Assembly (NCBI GenBank): GCA_016207465.1
Contig: JACQPP010000034.1
Coordinates: forward strand, 1 to 5,527
Source of the DNA: Methanobacteriota archaeon
Lineage (GTDB): Archaea > Halobacteriota > Syntropharchaeia > JACQPP01
Length of the DNA: 5,527 nucleotides
Reading direction: 5' to 3'
In this document: piece after piece, positions 1 to 4,949 of the stretch
Layout of the letters: every line of letters begins with the position of its first letter
Position numbering within the stretch: the first letter of the stretch is position 1
Program-made: the position numbers and the translations under genes
Notes under the pieces: model-generated
What the model was told of the DNA's origin: nothing
Database searches by the model: none
What the model saw: only the letters and a program-made list of their open reading frames with translations

Positions 1-1185
1 GCGGAGATGGCCCGCCGCCGCATCCTCGAAGGGGTGCTGCGGCGGGGGGCGGAGGCCTGGGGATACCAGGAGGTGGCCACCCCCCTCTTCGAGGAGCTGG
101 AGTTGTTCACGGAGCGCTCCGGGGAGGAGATTGTGCGGGGGCTCTACGACTTCACCGACAAGGGGGGGCGCCGCCTCTGCCTGCGCCCCGAGCTCACCGC
201 CCCCACCATCCGCATGGTCCTGGGGGAGATGAGCCGGGCCCCCAAGCCCCTCCGCCTCTACTACCTCGGCCCCTGCTACCGCTACGAGGAGCCCCAGAAG
301 AACCGCTACCGGGAGTTCACCCAGTTCGGGGTGGAGGTCATCGGGGCCGACCCCCGCGAGGCCGAGGCCGAGATTCTGGGGCTCGCCGGGGCGATGCTCG
401 AGGCCGCCGGGGTCCCCTCGGGGAAGGAGGGGGGGGCCCGCATCCGGCTGGGCCACGTCGGGTTCCTCCGTCACTGCCTGAAGGGCCTCCCGGAGGAGCG
501 CCGCGCGCGCGTCTTCAAAGCCCTCGACAAAAAGCAGTTCAAACTGGCAGGGGAGGAGTGGAAACCGGCCCTCGCCTTCGAGGCGGCGCGCTCCTTCGCG
601 GACCTGGAGAAGACCCTGGGCCCCAACCCCCACACCGGCGAAATCCGGGCGCTGCGGGAGGCCCTGGAGCCCTACGGGGTCCCGGTGGAGGAGGACCCCT
701 CCATCGTGCGGGGGCTCGACTACTACACCGGGCCGGTCTTCGAGGTCCATGTGGACCGCCTGGGGGGCCAGAGCCAGGTGTGCGGGGGTGGAACCTACAC
801 CCTGCGGGTGGAGGGGCGGGAGGTGACCTCCACCGGGTTCGCCTTCGGCTTCGACCGGCTCCTGGAGGCCGCCCGCCTCCCCCCGGTCCCCTCCCTTCTG
901 GTGGCGGTTGTCTCCACCCCCGAGGTCCGCCGCGAGGCCCTCCGGGTGGCGGGCCGCCTCCGCGCCCACGTCCCCGTCCTGGTGGACATCAACCATCGTC
1001 CCCTCAAGGCCCAGCTGGGCCACGCCCATGGCCGCGGGGCCACCCACGCTGTCGTCCTCGGTCCCCGGGAGGCGGCCTCCGGCCGGGTCACCCTCCGGGA
1101 CATGGGGGGAAAGAGCCAGGAGGAGATGGACCTGGAGGAGTGCATCCGGAGGCTCGGGTCCCCCCGGAGGGACAGTGGCCGATAA
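1..1185 (+). CDS. hisS: Histidyl-tRNA synthetase (HisRS), 5'-partial
   Basis: Class II aminoacyl-tRNA synthetase that activates histidine with ATP and charges tRNA-His in the cytosol. The frame is open from base 1. The ATG at 7 is probably internal, because HisRS proteins normally carry a short N-terminal segment (a GTRDF-like motif and a helix) before the residues seen here, so about 15-20 residues are missing. Counting that ATG as residue 1: motif 1 region about 18-35 (GYQEVATPLFE), RPELT at 60-64, motif 2 about 90-113 with the RYE triplet and FTQFGVEVIG, the HisRS signature RGLDYYTG at 235-242, the glycine-rich GGGTY at 260-264, and motif 3 at 277-285 (GFAFGFDRL). From about 297 an anticodon-binding domain follows, with VTLRDM at 361-366. 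All expected catalytic signatures are present, so the gene looks intact apart from the window edge. Its stop (TAA, 1183-1185) overlaps the start of the next gene, suggesting co-transcription. Confidence 0.96.
   Translation, partial: AEMARRRILEGVLRRGAEAWGYQEVATPLFEELELFTERSGEEIVRGLYDFTDKGGRRLCLRPELTAPTIRMVLGEMSRAPKPLRLYYLGPCYRYEEPQKNRYREFTQFGVEVIGADPREAEAEILGLAGAMLEAAGVPSGKEGGARIRLGHVGFLRHCLKGLPEERRARVFKALDKKQFKLAGEEWKPALAFEAARSFADLEKTLGPNPHTGEIRALREALEPYGVPVEEDPSIVRGLDYYTGPVFEVHVDRLGGQSQVCGGGTYTLRVEGREVTSTGFAFGFDRLLEAARLPPVPSLLVAVVSTPEVRREALRVAGRLRAHVPVLVDINHRPLKAQLGHAHGRGATHAVVLGPREAASGRVTLRDMGGKSQEEMDLEECIRRLGSPRRDSGR
1166..1170 (+). promoter_or_regulatory. Ribosome binding site for the membrane protein gene
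   Basis: GGAGG sits four bases before the GTG at 1175, inside the last codons of hisS. It matches the archaeal anti-Shine-Dalgarno and is the main reason for choosing this GTG. Candidate starts further upstream lie deep in hisS and give a proline/arginine-rich tail typical of out-of-frame reading. Confidence 0.55.
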
Positions 1186-1657
1186 ACCGGAGCCCAGGGG
1201 GCGCTGGCGGCCCCCCCGCTGGCTCCGCCGCCTGAACCCCCTCCACCGCGGGGTGGTGGTCCACGAGCGCACCCGTCCCCCCGGGGCCACGCTCCTCGCC
1301 ATCCTCCAGGCCCTCGCGGGGTTCACCGCCATGGTCCTCGTCCTGCTCCTCCTGCGCGGGTCCATCTCCATCCCCCTGGAACTCCCCCTGGAGTATCTCC
1401 TCCTCTCCCTCTCCCTCCTCCTCCTGGTCTCCGCCTGGGGCCTCCTCCGCCAGAGCCGCTGGGCCCGCCCCCTAACCCTCCTCCTGGCCATCGTGGCCCT
1501 GGGGGGCGCCCTCCTCCTCGCCCTCTGGAGTCCCCCCTCTCTCGCCGGGCTCCTCGGGGGGGGGCCGGGGCTCTGGGTGCTGGCGGGAATCGCCGCCTGG
1601 CACACCGCCAACGTGGCCTACTACCTCCACCTCCCCGAGGTGCGGGAGAGCCTATAG
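1175..1657 (+). CDS. Small four-helix integral membrane protein
   Basis: A 160-residue protein of unknown function. A GTG start at 1175 is preferred; it overlaps the end of hisS by 11 nt. Residues 1-35 are basic and proline-rich (several Arg/Trp), likely cytosolic. Four hydrophobic segments follow, about 37-60, 68-91, 98-118 and 131-151, rich in Leu/Ala/Val. The layout resembles a common group of small archaeal and bacterial membrane proteins: a hydrophobic ATLLAILQ-like first helix, a Trp-Gly-Leu-Leu plus basic-Trp-Ala turn between helices 2 and 3 (AWGLLRQSRWARPL), and a YYL-x-LPEVR end. I know no assigned function for that group. The composition is far from that of the hisS shadow frame, and the positive-inside pattern supports a real gene. 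Translational coupling to hisS is likely; a functional link to tRNA charging is not implied. Confidence 0.75.
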   Translation: MADKPEPRGRWRPPRWLRRLNPLHRGVVVHERTRPPGATLLAILQALAGFTAMVLVLLLLRGSISIPLELPLEYLLLSLSLLLLVSAWGLLRQSRWARPLTLLLAIVALGGALLLALWSPPSLAGLLGGGPGLWVLAGIAAWHTANVAYYLHLPEVRESL

Positions 1658-1664
1658 CGGAAGA

Positions 1665-1688
1665 TTCCACTTTTCGACTTTGTCGAAA
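1665..1688 (+). repeat. Dispersed repeat copy A containing a perfect hairpin
   Basis: In the 44-nt gap between the convergent membrane protein and epimerase genes. Bases 1672-1678 (TTTCGAC) and 1682-1688 (GTCGAAA) form a perfect 7-bp inverted repeat around TTT. The 24-nt block from TTCCAC onward matches the minus strand of 4196-4173 at 20 of 24 positions, and all four differences are transitions. It could end transcription of the membrane protein gene (T-runs lie at 1671-1674 and 1679-1681), be a protein-binding site, or be a dispersed element. Confidence 0.5.
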
Positions 1689-1701
1689 CGGGGCCGGGGG
1701 T

Positions 1702-2649
1702 TCAGTCCCGGTTCTTTCTGCGGCTCTCCACCAGGTTGCGATAGGCCCCCTCGCTGTCGTGGGTGAACTTGAATCCCCACTCGTTCTTGATGCGGCGGTT
1801 GTCGAGGGTCCAGGGATAGCAGATGAAGTCCAGCACCCCCGGGGGGGCGCCGATGAGGCGGAGCCTCCAGGCGAGGGTGAGGCCGAGCCTGCCCATGGCG
1901 TAGGGGGCCGAGCGGGTGGGGATGCCTGTGATGCGGCTCATCTCGGGCATGGTGAGCCCCCCATCCCCGGCGAGGTTCCAGGGGCCCGGGCGGTCCTCCA
2001 GTATGGCCTGGTGGTAGGCGCGGGCCACGTCGTCCTCGTGGACGAACTGGAAGCGGGGGGCGCGGCCCCGCACCATGTAGTAGCGTTTGGGGGGCAGGAT
2101 GGAGTCGAGGAGGTAGTTCTTCTGGTGGGGCCCCACGATGATGCAGGGGCGCAGGAGGGTCCAGAGGGTCCCGGGGTGCCTCCTCTGGAGGTCGGCGCAG
2201 ATGCGCTCCACCAGGGCCTTGTGGTGGGAGTAGGTGAACTCCGGGTTGCCCCGCAGGGGGTCCTCCTCGGTGAGCCCCTCGGGGTTGTCGGGGTGGGCCC
2301 CGTAGGCGGTGGCGCTGCTCGCCACAATGAGCTTGCGGGTCCCCGCGTCGAGGGCCGCCTGGAGGACGTTGCGGCTCCCGTTCACGTCAATGTCGTGCAT
2401 CTCCCGCTCGTTGTGGATGGGGTTCACGATGAAGGCCAGGTGGACCAGGACGTCGGGCCGGTGGTCCCCCAGGATTTGGCGGAGCCGGGGGCTGCGGATG
2501 TCCTCCGCGTAGAACTTCAGCTTGGCGGGGCGGCTGCCGGGGGACCGGAGGTCAATGCCGACAATCTCCTCCACCCGGGGCTCGGACTCCAGCAGGGAGA
2601 GGAGGCGGGAGCCCACGTAGCCGGAGACTCCGGTGATGGCGACCTTCAC
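1702..2649 (-). CDS. NAD(P)-dependent epimerase/dehydratase, extended SDR family
   Basis: A 315-residue Rossmann-fold oxidoreductase, probably acting on a nucleotide sugar or related carbonyl/alcohol substrate; the substrate cannot be read from sequence. From the GTG at 2649: the dinucleotide-binding motif TGVSGYVG at 6-13 (TGxxGxxG), an acidic residue D33 after the second strand (more often NAD than NADP), HLAF at 70-73 and DVNGSRNV at 88-95. The catalytic serine region SSATAYG is at 111-117 and Tyr140-x3-Lys144 (YSHHK) completes the active site. RP at 167-168 and VHEDDVA at 203-209 are also typical of extended SDRs, and the length fits. The GTG start places KVAITG right at the N-terminus, as is usual. 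An in-frame ATG at 2679 would add ten Gly/Arg/Pro-rich residues and has no better ribosome site. It follows the 75-residue gene on the same strand with a 63-nt gap that may hold its own promoter. Confidence 0.9.
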   Translation of the reverse strand: MKVAITGVSGYVGSRLLSLLESEPRVEEIVGIDLRSPGSRPAKLKFYAEDIRSPRLRQILGDHRPDVLVHLAFIVNPIHNEREMHDIDVNGSRNVLQAALDAGTRKLIVASSATAYGAHPDNPEGLTEEDPLRGNPEFTYSHHKALVERICADLQRRHPGTLWTLLRPCIIVGPHQKNYLLDSILPPKRYYMVRGRAPRFQFVHEDDVARAYHQAILEDRPGPWNLAGDGGLTMPEMSRITGIPTRSAPYAMGRLGLTLAWRLRLIGAPPGVLDFICYPWTLDNRRIKNEWGFKFTHDSEGAYRNLVESRRKNRD

Positions 2650-2676
2650 GATGGGGCGGCCTCTGCCGGGGACCCC

Positions 2677-2684
2677 CATAAAGG
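2677..2684 (-). promoter_or_regulatory. Possible TATA-like box for the epimerase gene
   Basis: The minus strand reads CTTTATGG here, an AT-rich island in a very GC-rich gap. Its centre is about 30 nt upstream of the GTG at 2649, so a transcript starting about 25 nt downstream would be nearly leaderless. This would also explain the weak ribosome site and argue against the ATG at 2679, which lies within the box. It rests on position and composition only. Confidence 0.25.
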
Positions 2685-2689
2685 TTGTT

Positions 2690-2704
2690 CCCCACCCTGT
2701 GGGG
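2690..2704. repeat. 15-nt palindrome between the 75-residue gene and the epimerase gene
   Basis: CCCCAC (2690-2695) and GTGGGG (2699-2704) are perfect 6-nt inverted arms around CCT. It lies 8 nt past the stop of the small minus-strand gene and just upstream of the possible epimerase TATA box. It could be a weak terminator hairpin for the small gene or an operator for the epimerase. Short GC-rich palindromes are frequent at this base composition. Confidence 0.35.
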
Positions 2705-2712
2705 CTCTCCCG

Positions 2713-2940
2713 CTACCTGCGGCGTTTGCCGTGCTCCCCGAGCCTCTCCTCCAGGATGAGGAGCATGTAGTCCACCCGCTCCTCCCCGGGGAGCCCCTGG
2801 AATCGCTCCCGGATGAGGTCGCTCGCCTCATACTGGAGATACCACCCCCGGAGGAGTTCCTCCTCCACGTGGTGTTCGGCGGCCAGCGCCCGCAGGCGGG
2901 CCTGGACCCTCTCCGGGAGAGGGGGGGCGGGGGGCTCCAT
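2713..2940 (-). CDS. Small helical protein of unknown function (75 residues)
   Basis: I do not recognise the family. It starts at ATG 2940. Residues 1-10 are proline-rich and the remainder is charged and predicted mostly helical: about 10-24 (basic), 25-47 and 52-68. Distinctive features are the aromatic stretch WYLQYEASDL at 33-42, GLPGEERVDYMLLILEERL at 49-67, and a basic tail GKRRR. There is no signal peptide, membrane segment or cysteine. The Leu/Ile/Tyr spacing looks like an amphipathic helical bundle, not a random frame, and the N- and C-terminal charge pattern could suit binding to nucleic acid or a partner. It lies upstream of and on the same strand as the epimerase, and is divergent from the acetyltransferase. 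No clear ribosome site precedes the ATG, so a leaderless transcript is possible. Confidence 0.65.
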   Translation of the reverse strand: MEPPAPPLPERVQARLRALAAEHHVEEELLRGWYLQYEASDLIRERFQGLPGEERVDYMLLILEERLGEHGKRRR

Positions 2941-2982
2941 GGGGGTTCAATAGGCCGCGGGTTGTTTTAGGGGTTGCCCTCC
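2941..2982. promoter_or_regulatory. Divergent promoter region
   Basis: A 42-nt gap between divergently oriented starts (ATG 2940 minus, ATG 2983 plus). The only AT-rich stretch, GTTGTTTTAG at 2961-2970, is centred about 26 nt upstream of the minus-strand ATG, the expected archaeal TATA spacing for a leaderless transcript, and about 17 nt from the plus-strand ATG. A second AT-rich patch, TTCAATA at 2946-2952, is about 35 nt from the plus-strand ATG. Neither gene has a recognisable Shine-Dalgarno sequence here. Confidence 0.3.
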
Positions 2983-4017
2983 ATGGCCGCGGACATCGAG
3001 TATGGCACCCTGAGGATGGAGGAGATTCCCCGGGTGGTCCAGGTCATCAACGCCGCCTTCACCACCAACATGGCGGCCATCCGGAGGGACGAGGCGGAGT
3101 GGAGGTGGCGCTACCTCCACCACCCCGGCTTCCAGATGGGGGGGTGCCCCGTGGCCCGCATGGACGGACACGCCATCGGGTGCGTGATGGTCTCCGAGAT
3201 GGAGATGGTCCTGGACCGGCCGCGGAAGGTGGGCCTCATTGACGATGTCTCCACCCTTCCCGCGGCGCGGGGCCGGGGGGTGGCCCGGAGGATGATGAAC
3301 CAGGCCATCGACTACATGCGGAGCCGGGGATGCGAGGCCACCGCCCTCTACGCCGACCCCCACGGGGTGGCGCGGGACCTCTACCTGGACCTGGGATACC
3401 GGGACCTCCACCGGTTCCCCTTCTTCTTCAAGCCCTGGGACATGGGGGTGGTGCTCCGCGACATTCTCCCCTTCGCCGGGGCCCTCCCCTGGTTCCTCCC
3501 CTGGTCCCTCCTCCATATGCCCGCCCCCCGGGGCACGGGGAGGGTGGACCCCGAGGAGTTCCAGGAGGCATGGGGCCACCACACCCGGGGCCTCGCCGGG
3601 CTCCCCGTCCCCAGCCCAGCCTATCTGCGTTGGAAGGGTCGAGGGAACGCCACCCACCCCATCTGGGTCGGAGTGCGCCATGGCGGCCACCTGGCGGCCG
3701 GGGCCCGCCTCTGCCCCATCCGGGTGAACCTCCTCGGCCGCCACATTGTGCGCAGCGCGTGGCTCAACGACATCTACGGGGAGCCGGGGCTCGACCCGGT
3801 GGCCGCCGCCCTCGCCCACGCCCCCCGGGTGGCCCACATCATGTGCGTGGTCTCCGGGAGGGACACCCACCGCCAGTGGCTTTTGCGGCGGAACGGGTTC
3901 CTCTCCGTCATGGGGGCCACATTCATGGTGAAGCCCCTCGTCGAGGGATTGGACCTGGAGCCCCTCCGGGACCGGGTGTGGCACCCCCTCCAGGAGAGCG
4001 CACTCGGCTATCCGTAG
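2983..4017 (+). CDS. GNAT-family N-acetyltransferase with a second GNAT-like half
   Basis: A 344-residue protein from the ATG at 2983 (an in-frame TTG at 2974 is the alternative). Residues about 6-150 form a GNAT domain that transfers an acyl group from acyl-CoA to an amine. The strand VGLIDDVSTLP at 83-93 leads into the CoA pyrophosphate loop ARGRGVARRM at 95-104 (RGxGxA-type), and DPHGVARDLYLDLGYRDL at 125-142 carries the usual GNAT Y-x-x-x-G-Y/F pattern. FFFKPWD at 147-153 closes the domain. Residues about 200-320 look like a second, degenerate GNAT-like half: YLRW at 214-217, strands around 227-265, then a helix and RRNGF at 302-306 that mimics the end of a GNAT fold. No second CoA loop is visible, so only the first half is likely catalytic. 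The substrate is unknown. It stands alone on its strand, followed by the structured region at 4018-4271. Confidence 0.85.
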   Translation: MAADIEYGTLRMEEIPRVVQVINAAFTTNMAAIRRDEAEWRWRYLHHPGFQMGGCPVARMDGHAIGCVMVSEMEMVLDRPRKVGLIDDVSTLPAARGRGVARRMMNQAIDYMRSRGCEATALYADPHGVARDLYLDLGYRDLHRFPFFFKPWDMGVVLRDILPFAGALPWFLPWSLLHMPAPRGTGRVDPEEFQEAWGHHTRGLAGLPVPSPAYLRWKGRGNATHPIWVGVRHGGHLAAGARLCPIRVNLLGRHIVRSAWLNDIYGEPGLDPVAAALAHAPRVAHIMCVVSGRDTHRQWLLRRNGFLSVMGATFMVKPLVEGLDLEPLRDRVWHPLQESALGYP

Positions 4018-4026
4018 TTCCATCGG

Positions 4027-4039
4027 GGGTGACGGCGTG
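4027..4039 (+). repeat. Direct repeat, copy 1 (GGGTGACGGCGTG)
   Basis: This 13-nt sequence begins 10 nt after the acetyltransferase stop and recurs exactly at 4208-4220. GGTGA at 4028-4032 can pair with TCACC at 4043-4047. That same TCACC can instead pair with GGTGA at 4051-4055, so the start of this region has alternative folds. Confidence 0.6.
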
Positions 4040-4055
4040 TAATCACCGGCGGTGA

Positions 4056-4079
4056 GGGGTCCGGGGGGCCCCGGACCCT
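4056..4079 (+). terminator. Strong GC hairpin downstream of the acetyltransferase gene
   Basis: About ten consecutive pairs between GGGTCCGG-type (4057-4066) and CCGGACCC-type (4069-4078) arms, 39 nt after the stop codon. The apical pairs would open to leave a loop of 4 or more bases. No T-run follows, so it is not a classical intrinsic terminator; it may stabilise the mRNA 3' end or be the first large helix of the candidate RNA. Confidence 0.3.
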
Positions 4080-4172
4080 CCTTGGGGAGGGGCCGAAGAC
4101 CCCTGGCCCTCTATGAAAGCACGGTCGTTTGGTAGAGGGGAGGTCCCCCGGGTTCCGCAGAAGCCGGGGGAC

Positions 4173-4196
4173 TTTTGACGGAGTCGAAAGGTGGAA
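4173..4196 (-). repeat. Dispersed repeat copy B (inverted relative to copy A)
   Basis: Read on the minus strand from 4196 to 4173 this matches 1665-1688 at 20 of 24 positions: TTCCAC, TTTCGACT, GTC and AAA are shared. The hairpin is kept, with a G-T wobble on the plus strand (T4176-G4186) and loop GGA. It overlaps helix H5 of the candidate RNA. Confidence 0.5.
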
Positions 4197-4207
4197 CCTC
4201 CCTCTCC

Positions 4208-4220
4208 GGGTGACGGCGTG
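4208..4220 (+). repeat. Direct repeat, copy 2 (GGGTGACGGCGTG)
   Basis: Exact 13-nt copy of 4027-4039, 181 nt downstream in start position. It lies immediately before helix H6 and 52 nt before the ATG of the cysteine-rich gene. It may be a paired protein-binding site or a repeated RNA motif. Confidence 0.6.
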
Positions 4221-4271
4221 GAGGCCCATCTGGGAAGATAGCGCCCGGGGGCCACATTCTCCGTGAGGACC

Positions 4272-4472
4272 ATGGCCCCCATCATCCGCGAGTGCCCCCA
4301 CCTCTGCCGGGGGACCTGGTGCAGCCTCATCACCACCGACTGCGCGAGTGTCGAGGCCTGCGTCTACAAGCTCACCCGCCATCCCACGGAGGAGCCGGTG
4401 GCCACCTGCGCCAGCCAGATACGCGGGAGTCGCGGCATTCTGTCCCTCATCGGGCGGCGGCTGGTGACGTGA
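4272..4472 (+). CDS. Small cysteine-rich protein, possible metal-binding
   Basis: A 66-residue protein that I do not recognise. Six cysteines at 8, 12, 17, 24, 30 and 46 (spacing C-x3-C-x4-C-x6-C-x5-C-x15-C), plus His10 and His37, give enough ligands for one zinc site or an iron-sulphur cluster; this is inference from composition. There is no signal peptide or membrane segment, so a cytosolic role is likely. The C-terminus is basic (RGSRG and GRR). ATG 4272 is chosen because GAGG at 4265-4268 lies just upstream, though the 3-nt spacing is short; a GTG at 4263 would add three residues without a ribosome site. The gene ends 6 nt before the convergent ribL stop, so it does not run into its neighbour. 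It probably depends on transcription through, or starting within, the structured region upstream. The main doubt is its short length in a GC-rich genome. Confidence 0.55.
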   Translation: MAPIIRECPHLCRGTWCSLITTDCASVEACVYKLTRHPTEEPVATCASQIRGSRGILSLIGRRLVT

Positions 4473-4489
4473 GGGGGCTCAGCGCCCCC
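4473..4489. terminator. Hairpin between the convergent cysteine-rich and ribL genes
   Basis: GGGGGC (4473-4478) and GCCCCC (4484-4489) form a 6-bp stem with loop TCAGC. The loop holds the ribL stop, and the left arm directly follows the stop of the cysteine-rich gene. Its symmetry could serve both strands as a transcript end. There is no T-run. Confidence 0.3.
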
Positions 4490-4949
4490 GGGTTCTCGGC
4501 ATCCTCCGGCCGATGCGCTCGATGATGCGACCGCTGCTGCAGAAGGGGTCGGGGTCGTAGTCCTGGACCCGCACCACCCGGGCCCGGATTCCCCGCTTGT
4601 CCAATTGCCTCTGGAGCCACTGGGCGTCGAAGTGCTGGTCGGCCCCCAGGGCCACGATGTCCGGGTGGATGGTGGGGAGGAACTCGAAGATGTCCCGGCG
4701 GCTCCCCAGGATGGCCCGGTCCACTACCCGGAGCGAGGCAATCATCTGGAGCCGGTGGCGCTCGGGCATCACCGGCTTCGGCTTGTGGCGCACGTTGGCG
4801 GTGCGGGCCACGATGACCCACAACTCGTCCCCCAGTTTGCGGGCATCCTTTAGGTAGCGGAGGTGGCCTGGGTGGAGGATGTCGAAGGTCCCCGTCGCCA
4901 GCACCCGCACGGGCCGTTTCCCGGCCGGGGCCCGCTTCGCGGGGCTCAT
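4479..4949 (-). CDS. ribL: Archaeal FAD synthase (FMN adenylyltransferase)
   Basis: A 156-residue cytosolic nucleotidyltransferase that joins FMN and a nucleotide (AMP moiety of ATP) to make FAD, the last step of flavin cofactor synthesis; archaea use this RibL family in place of the bacterial RibF. Motifs from ATG 4949: TGTFDILHPGHL at 19-30 with the catalytic HPGH at 26-29, LGDELWVIVAR at 39-49, PE-R-H at 62-65, LGADQHFD at 101-108, and a C-terminal CSSGRIIERI at 137-146. That last block corresponds to the Cys-Ser-Ser-x-Lys/Arg-Ile-Ile segment of archaeal RibL, and the conserved cysteine C137 is present. Length is typical. An upstream in-frame ATG at 5000 would add 17 residues inside the preceding gene; ATG 4949 is preferred because it forms an ATGA overlap with that gene's stop and follows a GTGAGGGG ribosome site at 4960-4953. 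A glycerol-3-phosphate cytidylyltransferase is a less likely alternative. Confidence 0.92.
   Translation of the reverse strand: MSPAKRAPAGKRPVRVLATGTFDILHPGHLRYLKDARKLGDELWVIVARTANVRHKPKPVMPERHRLQMIASLRVVDRAILGSRRDIFEFLPTIHPDIVALGADQHFDAQWLQRQLDKRGIRARVVRVQDYDPDPFCSSGRIIERIGRRMPRTRGR

Larger units (their letters stand above)
4027..4262 (+). ncRNA. Candidate structured RNA or structured 5' leader
   Basis: No convincing protein is encoded here on either strand, but hairpins follow closely. H0: 4043-4047/4051-4055 (TCACC-GGC-GGTGA). H1: about 4056-4066/4069-4079, a near-perfect GC stem with the closing pairs probably open. H2: 4088-4092/4100-4104. H3: 4107-4113/4133-4139 (7 bp, 19-nt loop). H4: 4143-4151/4164-4172 (9 bp), then a mismatch, TTC/GAA and a 4-nt loop. 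H5: 4172-4179/4183-4190 (8 bp). H6: 4220-4223/4259-4262 with inner pairs 4224-4227/4249-4252 and ATCT-GGGA-AGAT. The G-T pairs (4056-4079, 4176-4186) are valid wobbles only in plus-strand RNA, which favours that sense. A long stem 4131-4144/4196-4207 (12 bp, two bulges) excludes H3, as in a switch. It matches no RNA family I know; RNase P, SRP, fluoride and TPP signatures are absent. It may be an independent RNA or the leader of the cysteine-rich gene. Confidence 0.45.

Noticed and set aside
558..1235. 225-codon plus-strand frame inside hisS
   Set aside because: Pro/Gly/Arg-rich out-of-frame reading of hisS with no recognisable domain.
1694..1711. CCGGG/CCCGG inverted repeat around the epimerase stop codon
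   Set aside because: Five pairs with an 8-nt loop in very GC-rich sequence is within chance expectation and it lies partly in coding sequence.
1759..2970. 403-codon open frame on the plus strand opposite the epimerase and the 75-residue gene
   Set aside because: Antisense shadow. Its product is a Gly/Val/Asp/Glu/His-rich string without domains, as expected opposite GC-rich codons, while the minus-strand frames carry clear SDR motifs.
2947..4023. 358-codon open frame on the minus strand opposite the acetyltransferase
   Set aside because: Antisense shadow with low-complexity Gly/Pro/His/Glu/Val composition and no motifs; the plus strand encodes a recognisable GNAT protein.
4143..4172. Possible tRNA T-arm (GGGTTCC within a stem)
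   Set aside because: The loop does not match GTTCRA, and no acceptor stem, D-arm or anticodon arm can be placed around it.
4208..4262. Possible fluoride riboswitch or SRP RNA domain (GGTGACGG; GGGAAGATAGC)
   Set aside because: The CTGATG/CTCCTAC block of fluoride riboswitches and the GGAAGCAGC-type SRP helix 8 signature are absent.
4008..4382. 124-codon minus-strand frame across the structured gap
   Set aside because: Runs through the hairpins and opposite the cysteine-rich gene; composition is Pro/Arg/Gly-biased with no motif and no ribosome site that I can support.
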